In this document: one piece after another, positions 11,517 to 22,744 of the stretch | Layout: every line of letters starts with the position of its first letter | Numbering within the stretch: position 1 is the stretch's first letter | Assembly: GCA_904063045.1 (NCBI GenBank) | Contig: CAJFCJ010000007.1 | Coordinates: forward strand, 2,301,404 to 2,365,403 | Reading direction: 5' to 3' | From: Dimorphilus gyrociliatus | Taxonomy: Eukaryota; Annelida; Polychaeta; Dinophilidae | Length of the DNA stretch: 64,000 nt | Notes under the pieces: model-generated | The model's database searches: none | What the model saw: only the letters and a program-made list of their open reading frames with translations | Told to the model about the DNA's origin: nothing | Translations under genes and position numbers: made by a program

Positions 11517-14383
11517 TTAACTCCAAACATCACATGAATATCTTCCCCTTGACCTTAAGGTTTTAAGAAAGTCTTGAGCCTGTTGGCTGGTCCAATTTTC
11601 TTCAGCTTCTAGAGCTTCCTGAAGAGCAAGATCAACATCATGAGCCATGTGCTTCGCATCCCCACAAACATAAATATGTGCGCTTTCTTTCCTTAATAGA
11701 CGAGCTACTTCTTGCTTATTTTCTCTCAATAAGTGTTGAACATAGATTTTGTCCTTTTGATCACGAGAAAAGGCCACGTGTAATTTTGATAAAACCCCTT
11801 CTTCAACAAATTCTTTCAATTCATCCTCATACAAATAATCCTCTGCTCTATGTCTGCATCCGAAATATAGAACCATTTCTCCAGTAGGCTTTCCTATAGT
11901 AGACAAATTCAATTAATTCACAATAAACATTTGCAAAAGCTTCCAATATACTAACCAGCTCTCTTTTGTGCAGCCCTATCTTGAATGAAACCTCTGAAGG
12001 GAGCTATACCGGTTCCCGGTCCGACCATTATAACAGGCGTGCTAGGCTTGAAAGGTAATCGAAATTGTGATTTTCTAATAAACACTGGTGCAGTTGGTTG
12101 AAGATTTTCCATTGGTATTTTATTTTTCAAATACCACGTAGCGACTCCTTTTTGATTTCTATTAGTTGGAGTTGTCCAGTCAACCAAAACAGCTGTAATA
12201 TGAACAGCTGTCGGGTGAAGTTTTGGTGACGAAGATATTGAATAATATCTTGGTTGAAGTCTTGATAAAATTTCGCAAAGATGATCAATAGCAGGTTCCA
12301 ACGATGGCATATCTTCAAGAACGGCCAAAATATGTCTATTTAAGTTATATGATATGGCGTATACATCATCAAGTAAGCAATATTTTTATTATACAATACC
12401 TATGGTCCTTTAAAATCCAATTGTTATATAACTCTTTTCCTTCATTGGAACTTGATGCCATCAACAAAAGTTGCTTCTTTTCCTCTTCATCTTTAGCATA
12501 TTCAGCTAAGTCTTTAAGAACATTTGTTCGAAGAGGTGATGTTATGTCCAAATAATGGGTTAGAGCTGTTCTGTAAGTTGTTGGACAAGGAAAGGGATAT
12601 TTTTTACTGGCATCTTCATCAACATTTGTCAAGGAGAAAACTGTATCTAAATCTATTTTCAATCGTTTTCCTATACCATCAACTAGGAAGCTGTCGTTGG
12701 TAGCATAAATTGCGATGTGATCTCCAGATTCGTATCGAAGCTTTGACCCTTCAATATCGACTTCCACATGCATACACGATCTGTCACCACCGTTATGTAG
12801 CTCACGATTTGTAATAATTTTTGCAAGAAATGGGTTCTTTTGATCAAATGGAGGTTTTTGGTTCTTCAAAGAACCTAGTCTGGCAGGCTCACCTTTAAAT
12901 ACTTTTTGTTCGGGCGTATCTGTAAATTCAGTTACGGCGTACTGACGAACGCTATTTGTATAAAGATATATGATTAAGATTAATATTATTTTTGGAAACA
13001 GTATACTTACGAGATGTCACTAGCTGTTGCATCAATATTAAATCGCTCACAAACTGCTGGCCACAATTTCTCTTTCCAAGAAACAAAATCTTCTTCAATA
13101 TTACAATCATCGTCGCCCAAGCCAAGCTCTACAACCCTAGTGGCTCCCATCTCTTGTAATTTTTCATCTACCAATTTTCCCATAGCATTGTAATGTTCAT
13201 AAGTTTTGTTACCAAGACCAAAAACAGCATAATTTACATCATTAAGTTCAACGCCACCCCCATTATCGTTGAGCCATTCGAAAAGTTCCTGAGCATTATC
13301 GGTTGGATCACCTTCGCCATAAGTAGCCATACAAAATATAATTAAATTATTATTGATATCTGCTAGTTTAGAAATTTCGTCAAGTTCACATTCTTCTGGA
13401 TCAGCAACCATGGCTTTCATACCATAGCGGACAGCATCTTTTGCCAAGCGGCTAGAGAACTCTTCAGCCGTTCCAGTTTGAGAACCATATAAAACTATGA
13501 CATTACGTCCGGATGCTTGCATTTTTGAAACAAAACTTGAACTAAAGCTATCCGTTCGATTCGTCTTAACAGAGGAACTAAAGAAGAAAAGAATAAATTA
13601 GAGAAAATTTTATCAATTAATTATATAAATATAGAACGGCGCGAAAAAAAGAATAATAACCAGATTTTAAATATTTTTTAAATAACTTGATATAAACCAA
13701 AGTCTTACAAAAATTTGTAAGACGATTCGGTCATTGTACTATATAATTGTCCGCTGAGATATACAATAAAATATTCAATTACTTTATGAAAACTATACAG
13801 AACGTAACATATTCATCAATTGTATAAACTTAACAAATTTTAATTTACGCTTGCGTAACTTAAACAATTATTTCGTTATATTCAACAAAGCACAGTATAA
13901 CACTCATCAAAAAAGATATAATCCTTATCTGAAGACTAACAACTTCTATTGACCTCATGCTGATACCAATGTACTACTTTATACGTCGAAATCAATTTTG
14001 TCTACAAGTACCTGAATATTCGAAATATTAAGAAATATTTCAACAGTATTTTACTTCTAACCTATTTCATTTATTTACAAGAGTAACTGTAATTTATTTT
14101 ATAGGCCTAAAGAAACAATTTTAATTATTCTTTGAAAAATCAGTAAAAGAATTCTACAACTCTAAGCCTGCTGAGCTCTAGGTCGGTTTGTTGTATAATA
14201 ATAATAAATAATTTCTTACTTTACTGTAAGTTGCTTAATTTCAGTAGATGAGGAATCCTCCTTCTTTTTCCTAAAAATTAGATAATACACAGCCAGACCT
14301 GCAATACCTCCAATAATAGCGATATCCAAAACTCCTAACATTCCTGTTTCATTTGGCATTTTACCAGTTCTAAAAATTGACAT
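11517..14383 (-). CDS. POR: NADPH-cytochrome P450 reductase
   Basis: Five exons: 14220-14383, 13011-13577, 12400-12951, 11956-12335 and 11517-11893, about 679 aa, as expected. POR passes electrons from NADPH through FAD and FMN to P450s, heme oxygenase and squalene monooxygenase on the ER. The order is an N-terminal membrane anchor (IAIIGGIAGLAVYYLIF then RKKK), a flavodoxin domain (YGSQTGTAEEF, CMATYGEGDPTDNA), a linker/FAD domain (RYYSISSSP, GVATWYL) and an NADPH domain (GPGTGIAPFRGF, YVCGDA) ending in the invariant DVWS. Two in-frame starts (14383 and 14359) are possible. The longer is given, but a 5' UTR splice just before the second cannot be excluded. Intron 1 is long (642 bp) for this genome. 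Confidence 0.96.
13578..14219 (-). other. Long first intron of POR
   Basis: A 642 bp intron, roughly ten times the local norm. It is AT-rich and I see no ORF, RNA gene or repeat in it. Regulatory content is possible but not visible. Confidence 0.7.
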
Positions 14384-14972
14384 TCGTCTGTAAAATTCGG
14401 AAACAGTTTAAAAGATAAATAAACATTAAGTATTTAGTTTATCACATGCACGTAAGTTATGAATTGAAAAGTTAATAGGTTTTAAATAATGAATATAAAA
14501 AATGATATATTTCTTCAGAACATGATTGACTTCTATTTAAGTCAAACAAGTAAAAAACAGCCAATTGTAATGACAATAGTAAATGACAGTTTATTCCTAT
14601 AAATCTATTTCGTTTACCTTTCTTTTAAAATAGTTTCCCTGGAAACAATGCTTTATATGCATAAAAATTAAACACAAACTATGCTAAAAAAATGAGCTGG
14701 GAAAAAGCTATAGACAGGAAGCACACTTTGTCACTTAGTCAGGTACCCTGAATTTTTAAAGGCGTGCTCTGACGATCAGACTCCAAGAGTGATCATTTGT
14801 GCTATGAACGGATAGCCTCACTTAGTCTACCAGTAAAATAAAAATTTTGTAATGTTTTACCAAAGTTTGAGAAAATCGAAAACGAGGTTACCGGAAGTTT
14901 CTCTGTTTAATCGAACATTATAAAGTTCGAATTTATTTATAGTACTCAGTGTGATCTAAGGCCGGATCGAAT
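14384..14972. promoter_or_regulatory. Divergent upstream region POR / 14973 gene
   Basis: 589 bp between head-to-head genes. No ORF of note, and no specific element I would name. Confidence 0.45.
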
Positions 14973-16409
14973 ATGGATGATCAAGGAGCAAGATTAGCGG
15001 CTTCTGATCAGTGTTTTACAGATGCAAATTCTGCATTTTACTCTAATTTAATACCACCGGAGAATAATCTTTATAATAATTATAGTCCTCTACTCAATCA
15101 AACACCATACATTTTAAATCCATCATATTATCCGCCTCCGCAGTATTATCTAACATCGTTCTCTTCTCACTATCGAAAAATTTATGAAGATTTTGCAGCC
15201 TCGAGGACGGAATATAACACTGATTATCAATCTGACTTTTATACAAATGTTTTAAGCAGATTACCTAGTCTTCCACAGAAAAAAAGTGCTCATGAAGAAC
15301 TTTTAGATGAAGATGTTGATGTTGTCACCGTGAATACGGCCCCATGCACTCCATCTGACCTAAATCCGCCTTCACCGCCTAAACCTCCTTCCCCAACAGT
15401 GGATGTTGTAACTGTACTCACTCCAAGGCCTAATTCTACTGATATGGTTGAAAAAGAAAACACAGGCATTCAGACAGACACGCCTACCATAACACTGAAT
15501 TCGTCCACTCAAACAACCTCCATGGAACAAGGTGACAATCATCACATGAATTCCTGGGCACAAACAGACGATTGCCTCGACATGGATGCAATTATTCAAA
15601 CATGCTTAAACGACGAAAATATGGATTCGGCACTGGCTGGATTCTCACCAGCACACGCTCATGACGAACAAGATAAACTTAGTGATATATCATTTATTAA
15701 TCAAGATCAGTTATGCTCCTTCATAGCTCAACAATTCCCTCTAACCTTTGACGAAAACTCTGCTTTTGAGGATTTAGAACAGGTTAATGAATGTTCAATA
15801 GACTATTCAAAAATCCCTCACAAGAAGAAGCCCAAATTAAAATTAGCTACGTGTAAATGTAATTTTAAATGTCGAGAGAAATTAACAGAGATGGATAGAG
15901 GTAAAATATTTAGTGATTATTGGATGAAAAACTTTGAGCAGCAGCGTAAATATCTAGTCGATCATATAATAAAAGTGAAGAAGAAAAAATCAGCCTTAAC
16001 AAAAAGTGGTGAACTGAACAAAAGTCGATTATTTACTCTTGAATATTATCTCGAAAACTCAACTGGAAAAGTTAGAGTTTGCAAGAACTTTTTCCAATGT
16101 ACGTTAGATGTCGGTGAGAGAACTATATATCATAATTTGGCTAAAGCGCAGACAGGCAAAGACTTAGCTGATGGGAGAGGCAAACAGATATGCTTACCTG
16201 AACAAATAGTCGATTTGCTGAGGAATCACTTTACCTCAAAACTAGATAGTAGACCATTAAGAAATTGGACATTGAAGGATATAGATTTAGAATCCTGGTA
16301 CAAGCAATTCGAGAGTTTTTGTAGAAGTAAATGGAAAAATTGTATAGTTAGCAGTGCCGCCTACAAAAATTTCTTTCGAAACGAGTTTTCTATGATAATT
16401 GACAAGTAG
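14973..16409 (+). CDS. Intronless transposon-like CxC-family protein, no transposase domain
   Basis: A single-exon 478 aa ORF. Residues 1-280 are low-complexity, rich in Pro, Asp and Ser, with a Tyr-rich N-terminus. Residues 290-478 hold a cysteine cluster (C-K-C-N-F-K-C), a K-rich helix, VCKNFFQCTLDV and a final VSSAAYKNFFRNEF segment. To my eye this follows a family of multi-copy invertebrate proteins in which a CxCxxxC module leads through VCxxFFxxTL and YxxxFNxxFN into a DDE-like region. Here the protein stops exactly at the YxxFFxxEF motif and the rest is missing. It may be a domesticated or decayed mobile-element gene, or a DNA-binding protein. Function is unknown, and the family link comes from memory of the pattern, not from a search. 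Confidence 0.6.
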   Translation: MDDQGARLAASDQCFTDANSAFYSNLIPPENNLYNNYSPLLNQTPYILNPSYYPPPQYYLTSFSSHYRKIYEDFAASRTEYNTDYQSDFYTNVLSRLPSLPQKKSAHEELLDEDVDVVTVNTAPCTPSDLNPPSPPKPPSPTVDVVTVLTPRPNSTDMVEKENTGIQTDTPTITLNSSTQTTSMEQGDNHHMNSWAQTDDCLDMDAIIQTCLNDENMDSALAGFSPAHAHDEQDKLSDISFINQDQLCSFIAQQFPLTFDENSAFEDLEQVNECSIDYSKIPHKKKPKLKLATCKCNFKCREKLTEMDRGKIFSDYWMKNFEQQRKYLVDHIIKVKKKKSALTKSGELNKSRLFTLEYYLENSTGKVRVCKNFFQCTLDVGERTIYHNLAKAQTGKDLADGRGKQICLPEQIVDLLRNHFTSKLDSRPLRNWTLKDIDLESWYKQFESFCRSKWKNCIVSSAAYKNFFRNEFSMIIDK

Positions 16410-17506
16410 ATGATGTTCTTTCAATATTATCTTCTATTGTAGTAAATGACCAAAAATCGACTAATACGCTATATCATTCGTTTTCGATTAAATGTTAAGA
16501 TTTTTTAATATTTATAAAAAATACAAAGTCTAGTCTATAATATCAATTAAAATACATACCAATCGTTTGTCGTGGTGTAATTGCTGTTTATAGTACAGTT
16601 AGTTCTTTTTTGAGTATATAAGTTCGGTTATTGCGTGGCAGTATGGCTTTAAAATAGACGATAAAAAATAAAGCACTAGCCTAAATATCAAGACTTAATT
16701 ATCTTGATAAAGATTATCATCAGATCTAACTGGTTCTTGTGTCGGTCAAATGAAGAGCAAACGTAGAGTTATTGATATTGACTCATCTTGACTCATAACA
16801 TTTTGTAAAAATAGAATTCAAAGATAATCTTTATCAAATGATGCTACATTTAGCTTTTACTTTCGTCAAGTAGGCAAATATGTAACGTTTCCTATTTCAA
16901 AACATTATTACTAGTGTGTTAAATATTTTAGTGCAAAAATTAAACCCATTACGATAAAAGAGTAAAGAAATAGAATCATTAATTTGCTTTAGTTTTCTCA
17001 AAGTTTCTAATTGAAATAAGTGTTAATCAATAGATAATTATTTTGGTAACAGTAGTATGATTGATATTTATCAATAGATCAATTTTTCCATAACAAATAG
17101 CAGTTTTATTTGTCTATCGTCTTACAGCGGAAACAGTCCAGGCTCCGTCAACGATCCGGATCATCTACTATAATTTGAAAACCGGATTTCCCTAGGCACT
17201 TTCTTTACTCGTATTAACAACAATAATTAATTTATTCATATATCCAAAGCTAATTTCCTTTTCTTTTATTCAAGTTCGATTACTAGTAAGTAACTTCCGG
17301 AAAAAATAATTATCAACCATTATTAAAAATGCGCTTTGTTAATGTTATAAAAGCTTTTTTTTATCTCCATATTAAAACTACAGTATAACAGATATCTGAA
17401 TACGTTAATAAATATTTTTTTATTTTAACAACATTACTTAAACAATAAATATGCAAAAAAACAAAGATGCAAAATTAAAAAGAAACCATAAAATAGCAAG
17501 TACCAA
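16410..17506. other. Intergenic region with a 15-bp inverted repeat
   Basis: About 1.1 kb between convergent genes. It contains perfect inverted 15-mers (TTGATAAAGATTATC near 16704 and its complement near 16823). There is also a nearby doubled GACTCAT. No gene is visible. Confidence 0.6.
16704..16837. repeat. 15-bp inverted repeat with about 104 bp spacer
   Basis: The left arm TTGATAAAGATTATC (about 16704-16718) and its exact reverse complement GATAATCTTTATCAA (about 16823-16837) bracket roughly 104 bp. The interior contains GACTCATCTTGACTCAT. This could be a small MITE-like remnant or a pair of GATA-factor sites; no target-site duplication was identified. Confidence 0.5.
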
Positions 17507-19435
17507 TTATTGATATGCATTCGCCTTGTGCTTGGGTAAAAATACGAAATTGCTTGGCACTGGACCCAGAAGCATTTCACTTAATAAAATAAAAAGGATT
17601 TTATTGGTTGTAATTGAAAAATAATATTTGCATTTTACCTTATTTTAACCCAATCTCCGCTATTGGGACTAGCCATTAAAGTTTCTAGGTCATTTCTTCC
17701 GAAATAATAAGGTGGTCTTTCATTTATTTTTTGTGGTAAAACTTCTAATAAACCAACTGGTATATATCTATATAGAAAAGACAGCCATTCCAGCATGAAG
17801 CGTCGTGTAGTTTCTACTCCTCTAATATCGGAACCCCAATGTGCAAGTCCATAATTGGTAAAATCTTTTAGCATGTCAAACCTTTCCGAAGAGGAAATAT
17901 CCCAGTGCCGACTTTCTTTAATTTCAGTAAATATCCAAGGTTTAATCAAGGCACCTCTGAAATTTTGAAATTAGCAATTAATTTACCAATTTAAAATAAA
18001 AGACTTACCTGGCTACCATGAGACTCTTTGTGTTTGCTATTTCCTTGAAATTTAAAGCATCCTCAAAAGAGAGAATATCTCCATTTCCGAACACTGCCAT
18101 ATTCTCGGCACTTTTGACGCACTCTCCAATATAGTTCCAATCAGCGGAACGTGTATAGCGTTGTTCTCTTGATCTACCATGAATAGTTACCGCTGAAACT
18201 CCATTTTTCTCCATCATAGGTATAAGTGTGTGAGCAACATTTTTACCATCACTTATTCCCGTTCTCATTTTTATCGTAAAGTCCTTACTGATCACACTTG
18301 TAACTGTTTTTGTGATAGCTTCTAGTCGGGTAGCTCTACCAATCAGTGAACATCCTTCTCCTCTCCTATAAACTAAATCAATAGGGCATCCACAGTTCAA
18401 GTCAATAAAATCACAATTAACGTGTTCATCTATTAATTGGGCACAGCGACCTACAACATCGGGAAAAGAACCACAAATTTGAACGCCAAATAGATCTTCG
18501 CTGGCGTGACGTTTTACAAGAGCCCATTCAGAGTTCTGGCCTTGAAGTAGATTAGTACATACTGCCATTTCACCGCAAGTTATATCAACGCCATAATTTT
18601 TGCAAACTCTCCTAAAGGGTAAATTTCCCACTGTAGTTAGAGGAGCAAGATAAGTCTTATCCGAGAAATCTATTTTCTTCTTTTCGGACGCTCGAATTTT
18701 CACAGCAATATCATCATTTTCTAACTCAACTTGTGGTTTTGATACTATTGTTGCATCGCAGCCATCTTCGCTTAACTTACGCTTAGCGGGTAAAGTTATC
18801 TCTTTAGTGTTTTCTTTCCTGATTTGTGCAACAACTTTGTCAGTAAGAGAAAAATCATATTTCTTTTTTCTTAAAGTAATTTGCAATTCCTTAGAAAGTA
18901 CAGTTTTCTCACTAGGCTCAACTTTCATTTCAACTTTTTTCTGTATTTCCGTTAAATCCTCATTTGTATGCTGCTTTGCAAATCTACAAGTTAGACCATA
19001 TGGACATCTCCCAAAAGTTTCAAAGTTATAGCAAGGCCCTGGTAAATCCTCAGGCTTAGTTTTCCAGTATTCAGCAGGATCATGAAGAAATCTACACTTT
19101 TCACCAAATTGGCATTCTCGTTTCTGAATTATGTTTGGACAAAGTCGGGATTTTCCCTCCTCTAAGTGTTTTTCGATAGGACGAGTTTTATTTCTTCCTT
19201 TTAACTTTTTTTTAGGCTTTTGACCTCCCTTGTCATTTCCTTCGCTAATTTCTTCTCGCATGCTCGATGGTAAGTACTGAGAAATCTTTTTAACATGGTT
19301 CCGGTCAATGTATCTGAAATGAAACTAGATAAAATTTCATGCCAACATGTGAGTAAACTTGAAGATAAATTGACCATACTCCTCCTTAATAGGTGCAAGA
19401 CCAGATGCTGTTGAACTGCCTGTCTTTGTAGCCAT
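17507..19435 (-). CDS. DUS3L: tRNA-dihydrouridine(47) synthase, DUS3L type
   Basis: Four exons: 19380-19435, 18009-19313, 17639-17956 and 17507-17579, encoding 583 aa. It reduces uridine 47 in the tRNA variable loop using FMN and NADPH. The N-terminus carries two CCCH zinc fingers ([20 protein letters not shown] and the [16 protein letters not shown] unit). The FMN-binding TIM barrel follows: [28 protein letters not shown] with the catalytic Cys, [26 protein letters not shown] and ISSSERFD. The last exon was recovered by matching the family ending (SEMLLGPVP and LPKHKANAY). It is only 24 codons long, and the short in-frame read-through stop before it is not the real end. Confidence 0.94.
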
Positions 19436-19869
19436 TGAAAATAGTTCAGAAGATTATCGTTCAAGTTATAAATGAAACATGTGATATTCTTCAAACCGCG
19501 TAATTTCGCTCTTTCTTCAGATAAACTGGTGAGGAAATATTTCGCTTTTTGAACCCCTACGAGTGAATTTAGATAAAGAAAGTGTTTTGCCTTTTAAGTA
19601 AGTTACTTGTTTAAGCTTAGTTTTACTTGAACATCTAAAATATATCAAACTAAATATAAATTCTCTAACTAATTATTGCAAAAGCTTCACTTTCAAGTGA
19701 TCTTTTACAATAAATATAGCCATTTCAATAAGTCAGTGTACAATTTCGCAATAAATCACTTTCTTTAATTATAATTAATAGTATAAAAAGAATAAATCCT
19801 ATTTTAGGAATATCCATATAAACATAAGAAAGATTTTTAAAAATCTTGCTACCTAATTGGCTATTCGGA
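19436..19869. promoter_or_regulatory. Divergent promoter region DUS3L / WRNIP1
   Basis: About 430 bp between head-to-head start codons. AT-rich; no ORF and no specific element claimed. Confidence 0.45.
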
Positions 19870-21717
19870 ATGGAAACGTTAAAAAGGGGAAATGATTCGG
19901 ACTCGGATATTGAAGAAATTGAGAGACTATCGAAAAAAACGAAAATCGAAGGCAATTCTAGAGGGCAAACTGTAGGATTCCTGGGCGTGAAAAACGTTAT
20001 AAAAAAACAGGCAATACTATTTGCCAAAAAAATGCCGAATGAAAATGAAAAGAAAATTAAATATGAAGCTGAACATACAAGAACAAGAACCTTTAAGACG
20101 AACAATAATACTGATAAAAAAGAAAATGCTGAAGATTCTTTGCTTCTCTTATCTGAGAGGCTGAGACCAAAGAAAATATCAGATATTATTGGTCAGGATG
20201 ATATCTTGGGAGAAAATTCTTTAATACCAACACTTTTGAAGGGTATGACAATTCCTTCTATAATATTTTGGGGTCCTCCAGGCTGCGGAAAGGTTCGTTA
20301 CCGTGGGTTGTATATATTAACAATTTGATTGTCTAAACATTTATTATTTGATTAGACTACGTTGTCTCGTATATTGATTGATCATGCGAAAGGTTCAGGC
20401 AATTGTCGCACTGCTCAACTCTCAGCAGCCTCTTGTAACATTTCAGATATTAAGGGAGTAATTAAGTTAGCGAGAAATGATTGGGCATTTTCAAAGAGAA
20501 AAACTTTATTGTTTGTAGATGAAATTCATAGACTAAACAAACTACAACAAGTTCGTTTAAAAATATAATTCGTTAAATATAATAAATGAAAATAATTCGA
20601 CATCTTTCTAGGATGCTTTTTTGGCTTCTGATTTTGAGAGTGGAGTTATTATCTTAGTTGGTGCTACAACCCAAAATCCATCATTTTATCTTAATAATGC
20701 ATTATTAAGTCGCTGTAAAGTGATAACTTTAAATACATTGTCTATAGATAACATGATATCATTGCTAAAGAAGGCATGTTCAAAGTTAAACCTTCGCTTG
20801 GAAAATGAGTGTATGGAGGAAAATAATGAACAATCAAAAATTCAAATAACAGACAAAGCTCTAAAGTTAGTTGCAATTTATAGTGATGGCGATGCTCGAA
20901 CTGCTCTAAATAATCTGGAATGTTTAAGTAAATGCATAATGGAGAAACACAAAGATCTTATAGATGACCAATTCGTAAAGGATTATCTATCTGTTAAAAA
21001 AGTAACCTATGATAGAAACGGTAAAAATTTGTCTTCTAAGCTTTATTTACTATCATTGCGAATGTCTGTTCTTTTTTTTGGAAGGTGAGGAACACTACAA
21101 CTGCATATCAGCTTTCCAAAAATCAATAAGAGGATCGGATGATAACGCAACAATTTATTGGCTTACTAGAATGCTTGAAGGTGGAGAAGATCCGCTGTTC
21201 ATAGCGCGAAGAATGGTTGTAATAGCAAGTGAAGATGTTGGTTTAGCAGATGCGAATGCTCTACCACTGGCTGTAAGCGCTCTACAAGCTTGCCAAGCCA
21301 TCGGTCTTCCAGAATGTTCAGTTTGGTATTTTACAAAATACAGTATATTATATCTAATTAAAACAACTATATTTCTAGATAAATTTAGCCCACTGCGCAA
21401 CTTACTTAGCAAGAGCTAGAAAGAGTGTTGAAAGTTACATGGCTTATAAACAAGCCCAACTCCTTATAACTGAGCGTGATGACTTACTTCCAGCCGTTCC
21501 GTTGCATCTACGAAATGCGTCAACGCAACTAATGAAAGATCTTGGTAAATTAATTATATAAAATAATATTTGAATAAGACTTTTTATTATTTTCATTCAT
21601 ATGAATATAGGCTACGGTAAAGGATATACTTATTTCTCCGGTGAAGATCCCCAAGGTAGCAAGCAGACTTATTTACCTCCGGAGTTGCAAGATGTTAATT
21701 TCTTCAAGAAAAACTAG
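19870..21717 (+). CDS. WRNIP1: WRN helicase-interacting AAA+ ATPase
   Basis: Six exons (19870-20292, 20356-20550, 20612-21020, 21085-21320, 21379-21544 and 21611-21717) encode 511 aa. WRNIP1, the homologue of bacterial RarA/MgsA and yeast Mgs1, protects stalled forks and works with PCNA and Y-family polymerases. Seen here are Walker A ([11 protein letters not shown], split by intron 1 after GK), Walker B ([11 protein letters not shown]), sensor 1 (GATTQNPSF), [37 protein letters not shown] and the tetramerisation C-terminus ending near [14 protein letters not shown]. The 130-residue N-terminal region lacks the CxxC/HxxxC UBZ ubiquitin-binding finger of vertebrate WRNIP1. An upstream TTG lies in frame, but the ATG at 19870 is the likely start. 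Confidence 0.95.
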
Positions 21718-21847
21718 TATCTAAAGTTTATTGATGATATTTTATTTTTATGTTTTTACTCTATTTTTTTTATATGCAAAATTAGAAGTAAATCTTCTCA
21801 ATCTAGAAAAAAATGTCTATTTAATTTCAAGTGATTCAAAGAGAGTT

Positions 21848-22069
21848 TTAGGGAAAACATCTAGTATCTAACTCTCTGTCATATTTTAGATAACGTCTCT
21901 GTAAACATTCAATAATGTATCTTGTCAATTGACTAATTATTGATGCAGTTAGTGATACCATAACATGTGTACCGACATTCTTTAGAAAAGCAGAACGATA
22001 TATTTTATTTCTCTCAAGCTTTGCACCATCATTTCGTTGTTTACTGCGAGATCTTTGTCTTTTTGCCAT
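21848..22069 (-). CDS. Small basic protein, unrecognised
   Basis: A 73 aa ORF with an ATG start, between WRNIP1 and CRCP. The N-terminus is very basic (MAKRQRSRSKQR). Two predicted helices follow: a short YRSAFLKNVG and a long MVSLTASIISQLTRYIIECLQRRYL. A short-then-long helix pair after a basic tail resembles the first part of a histone fold, but no third helix is visible, so this is only a shape resemblance. A 56-nt intron near the end (GT at the GATGTTTTCC stretch, AG near 21803) would change only the last few residues. It could be spurious; the amphipathic helices and the ATG argue for a real small protein. Confidence 0.45.
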   Translation of the reverse strand: MAKRQRSRSKQRNDGAKLERNKIYRSAFLKNVGTHVMVSLTASIISQLTRYIIECLQRRYLKYDRELDTRCFP

Positions 22070-22286
22070 TTTTTCTTTCTTACAAAACTAAAATCTTGAT
22101 TTATATGAAATTTCGAATTTTAAAAACTCTCTAACTATCATTATTTATTAATTTACTTAAAATCCTATTGCTAAAAATAAAATGACGATATTAAAAGGAT
22201 AAGAGATAATTCAAAATTGATATAAAAAAAAGGGAATTTTAGGACGACAGCGAAGTTTTTCTATAATATACAGTATGTTAATTTCT

Positions 22287-22744
22287 TTAACTGGACTCTT
22301 GATCATTTGTTGTAAGGCAAGTTTGAACAATTTGTAATAGTTTCTCAATATCATCCTCACTTAGTCTTTCTTCGCATTCTTCGACTAGAAGCTGAATTTC
22401 GACTTGCGTGGTTGGTCTAAGATTAAGAATTTGAAGTTTCTCTGCTTTAGTAAGGTTGAAGGGTTCTATTTTCTGTTGATTGAGATTAGAAATGTTTAAT
22501 TGAGAAATTCTACTTGCTTGTTACATTACTTTAGTACCTGCATAAAGTTTTCTATAATTTCCACTGACTGAGATACGGCTGGAGTTTGTTCCAAAAATTT
22601 GACTGTTGAATAACAAACTGTTGCTAGATTTTGTTGATTTCTACCAGGTTTTCTTTGGTCATTTGTGCCATTTTGAATGTCTCGAAGATGACTTAATACT
22701 TCATGATTACTTAATAATGCGTGAGTTTTTTCCACAACCTCCAT
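22287..22744 (-). CDS. CRCP: RNA polymerase III subunit RPC9 (CRCP)
   Basis: Two exons (22538-22744 and 22287-22472) encode 130 aa. RPC9/Rpb4-like CRCP pairs with RPC8 in the Pol III stalk and contacts TFIIIB; in vertebrates it was also named CGRP receptor component. The conserved blocks are [12 protein letters not shown] at the start, [33 protein letters not shown] in the HRDC-like domain, and a terminal EDDIEKLL helix. The 65-nt intron was placed by phase; a closer donor would leave an impossible 20-nt intron. The C-terminal tail is shorter than in vertebrates. Confidence 0.93.

Noticed and set aside
17635-17640. In-frame stop after VKIR as the end of DUS3L
   Set aside because: A good GTAAAA donor and a downstream exon restoring the family ending show that the stop is intronic.
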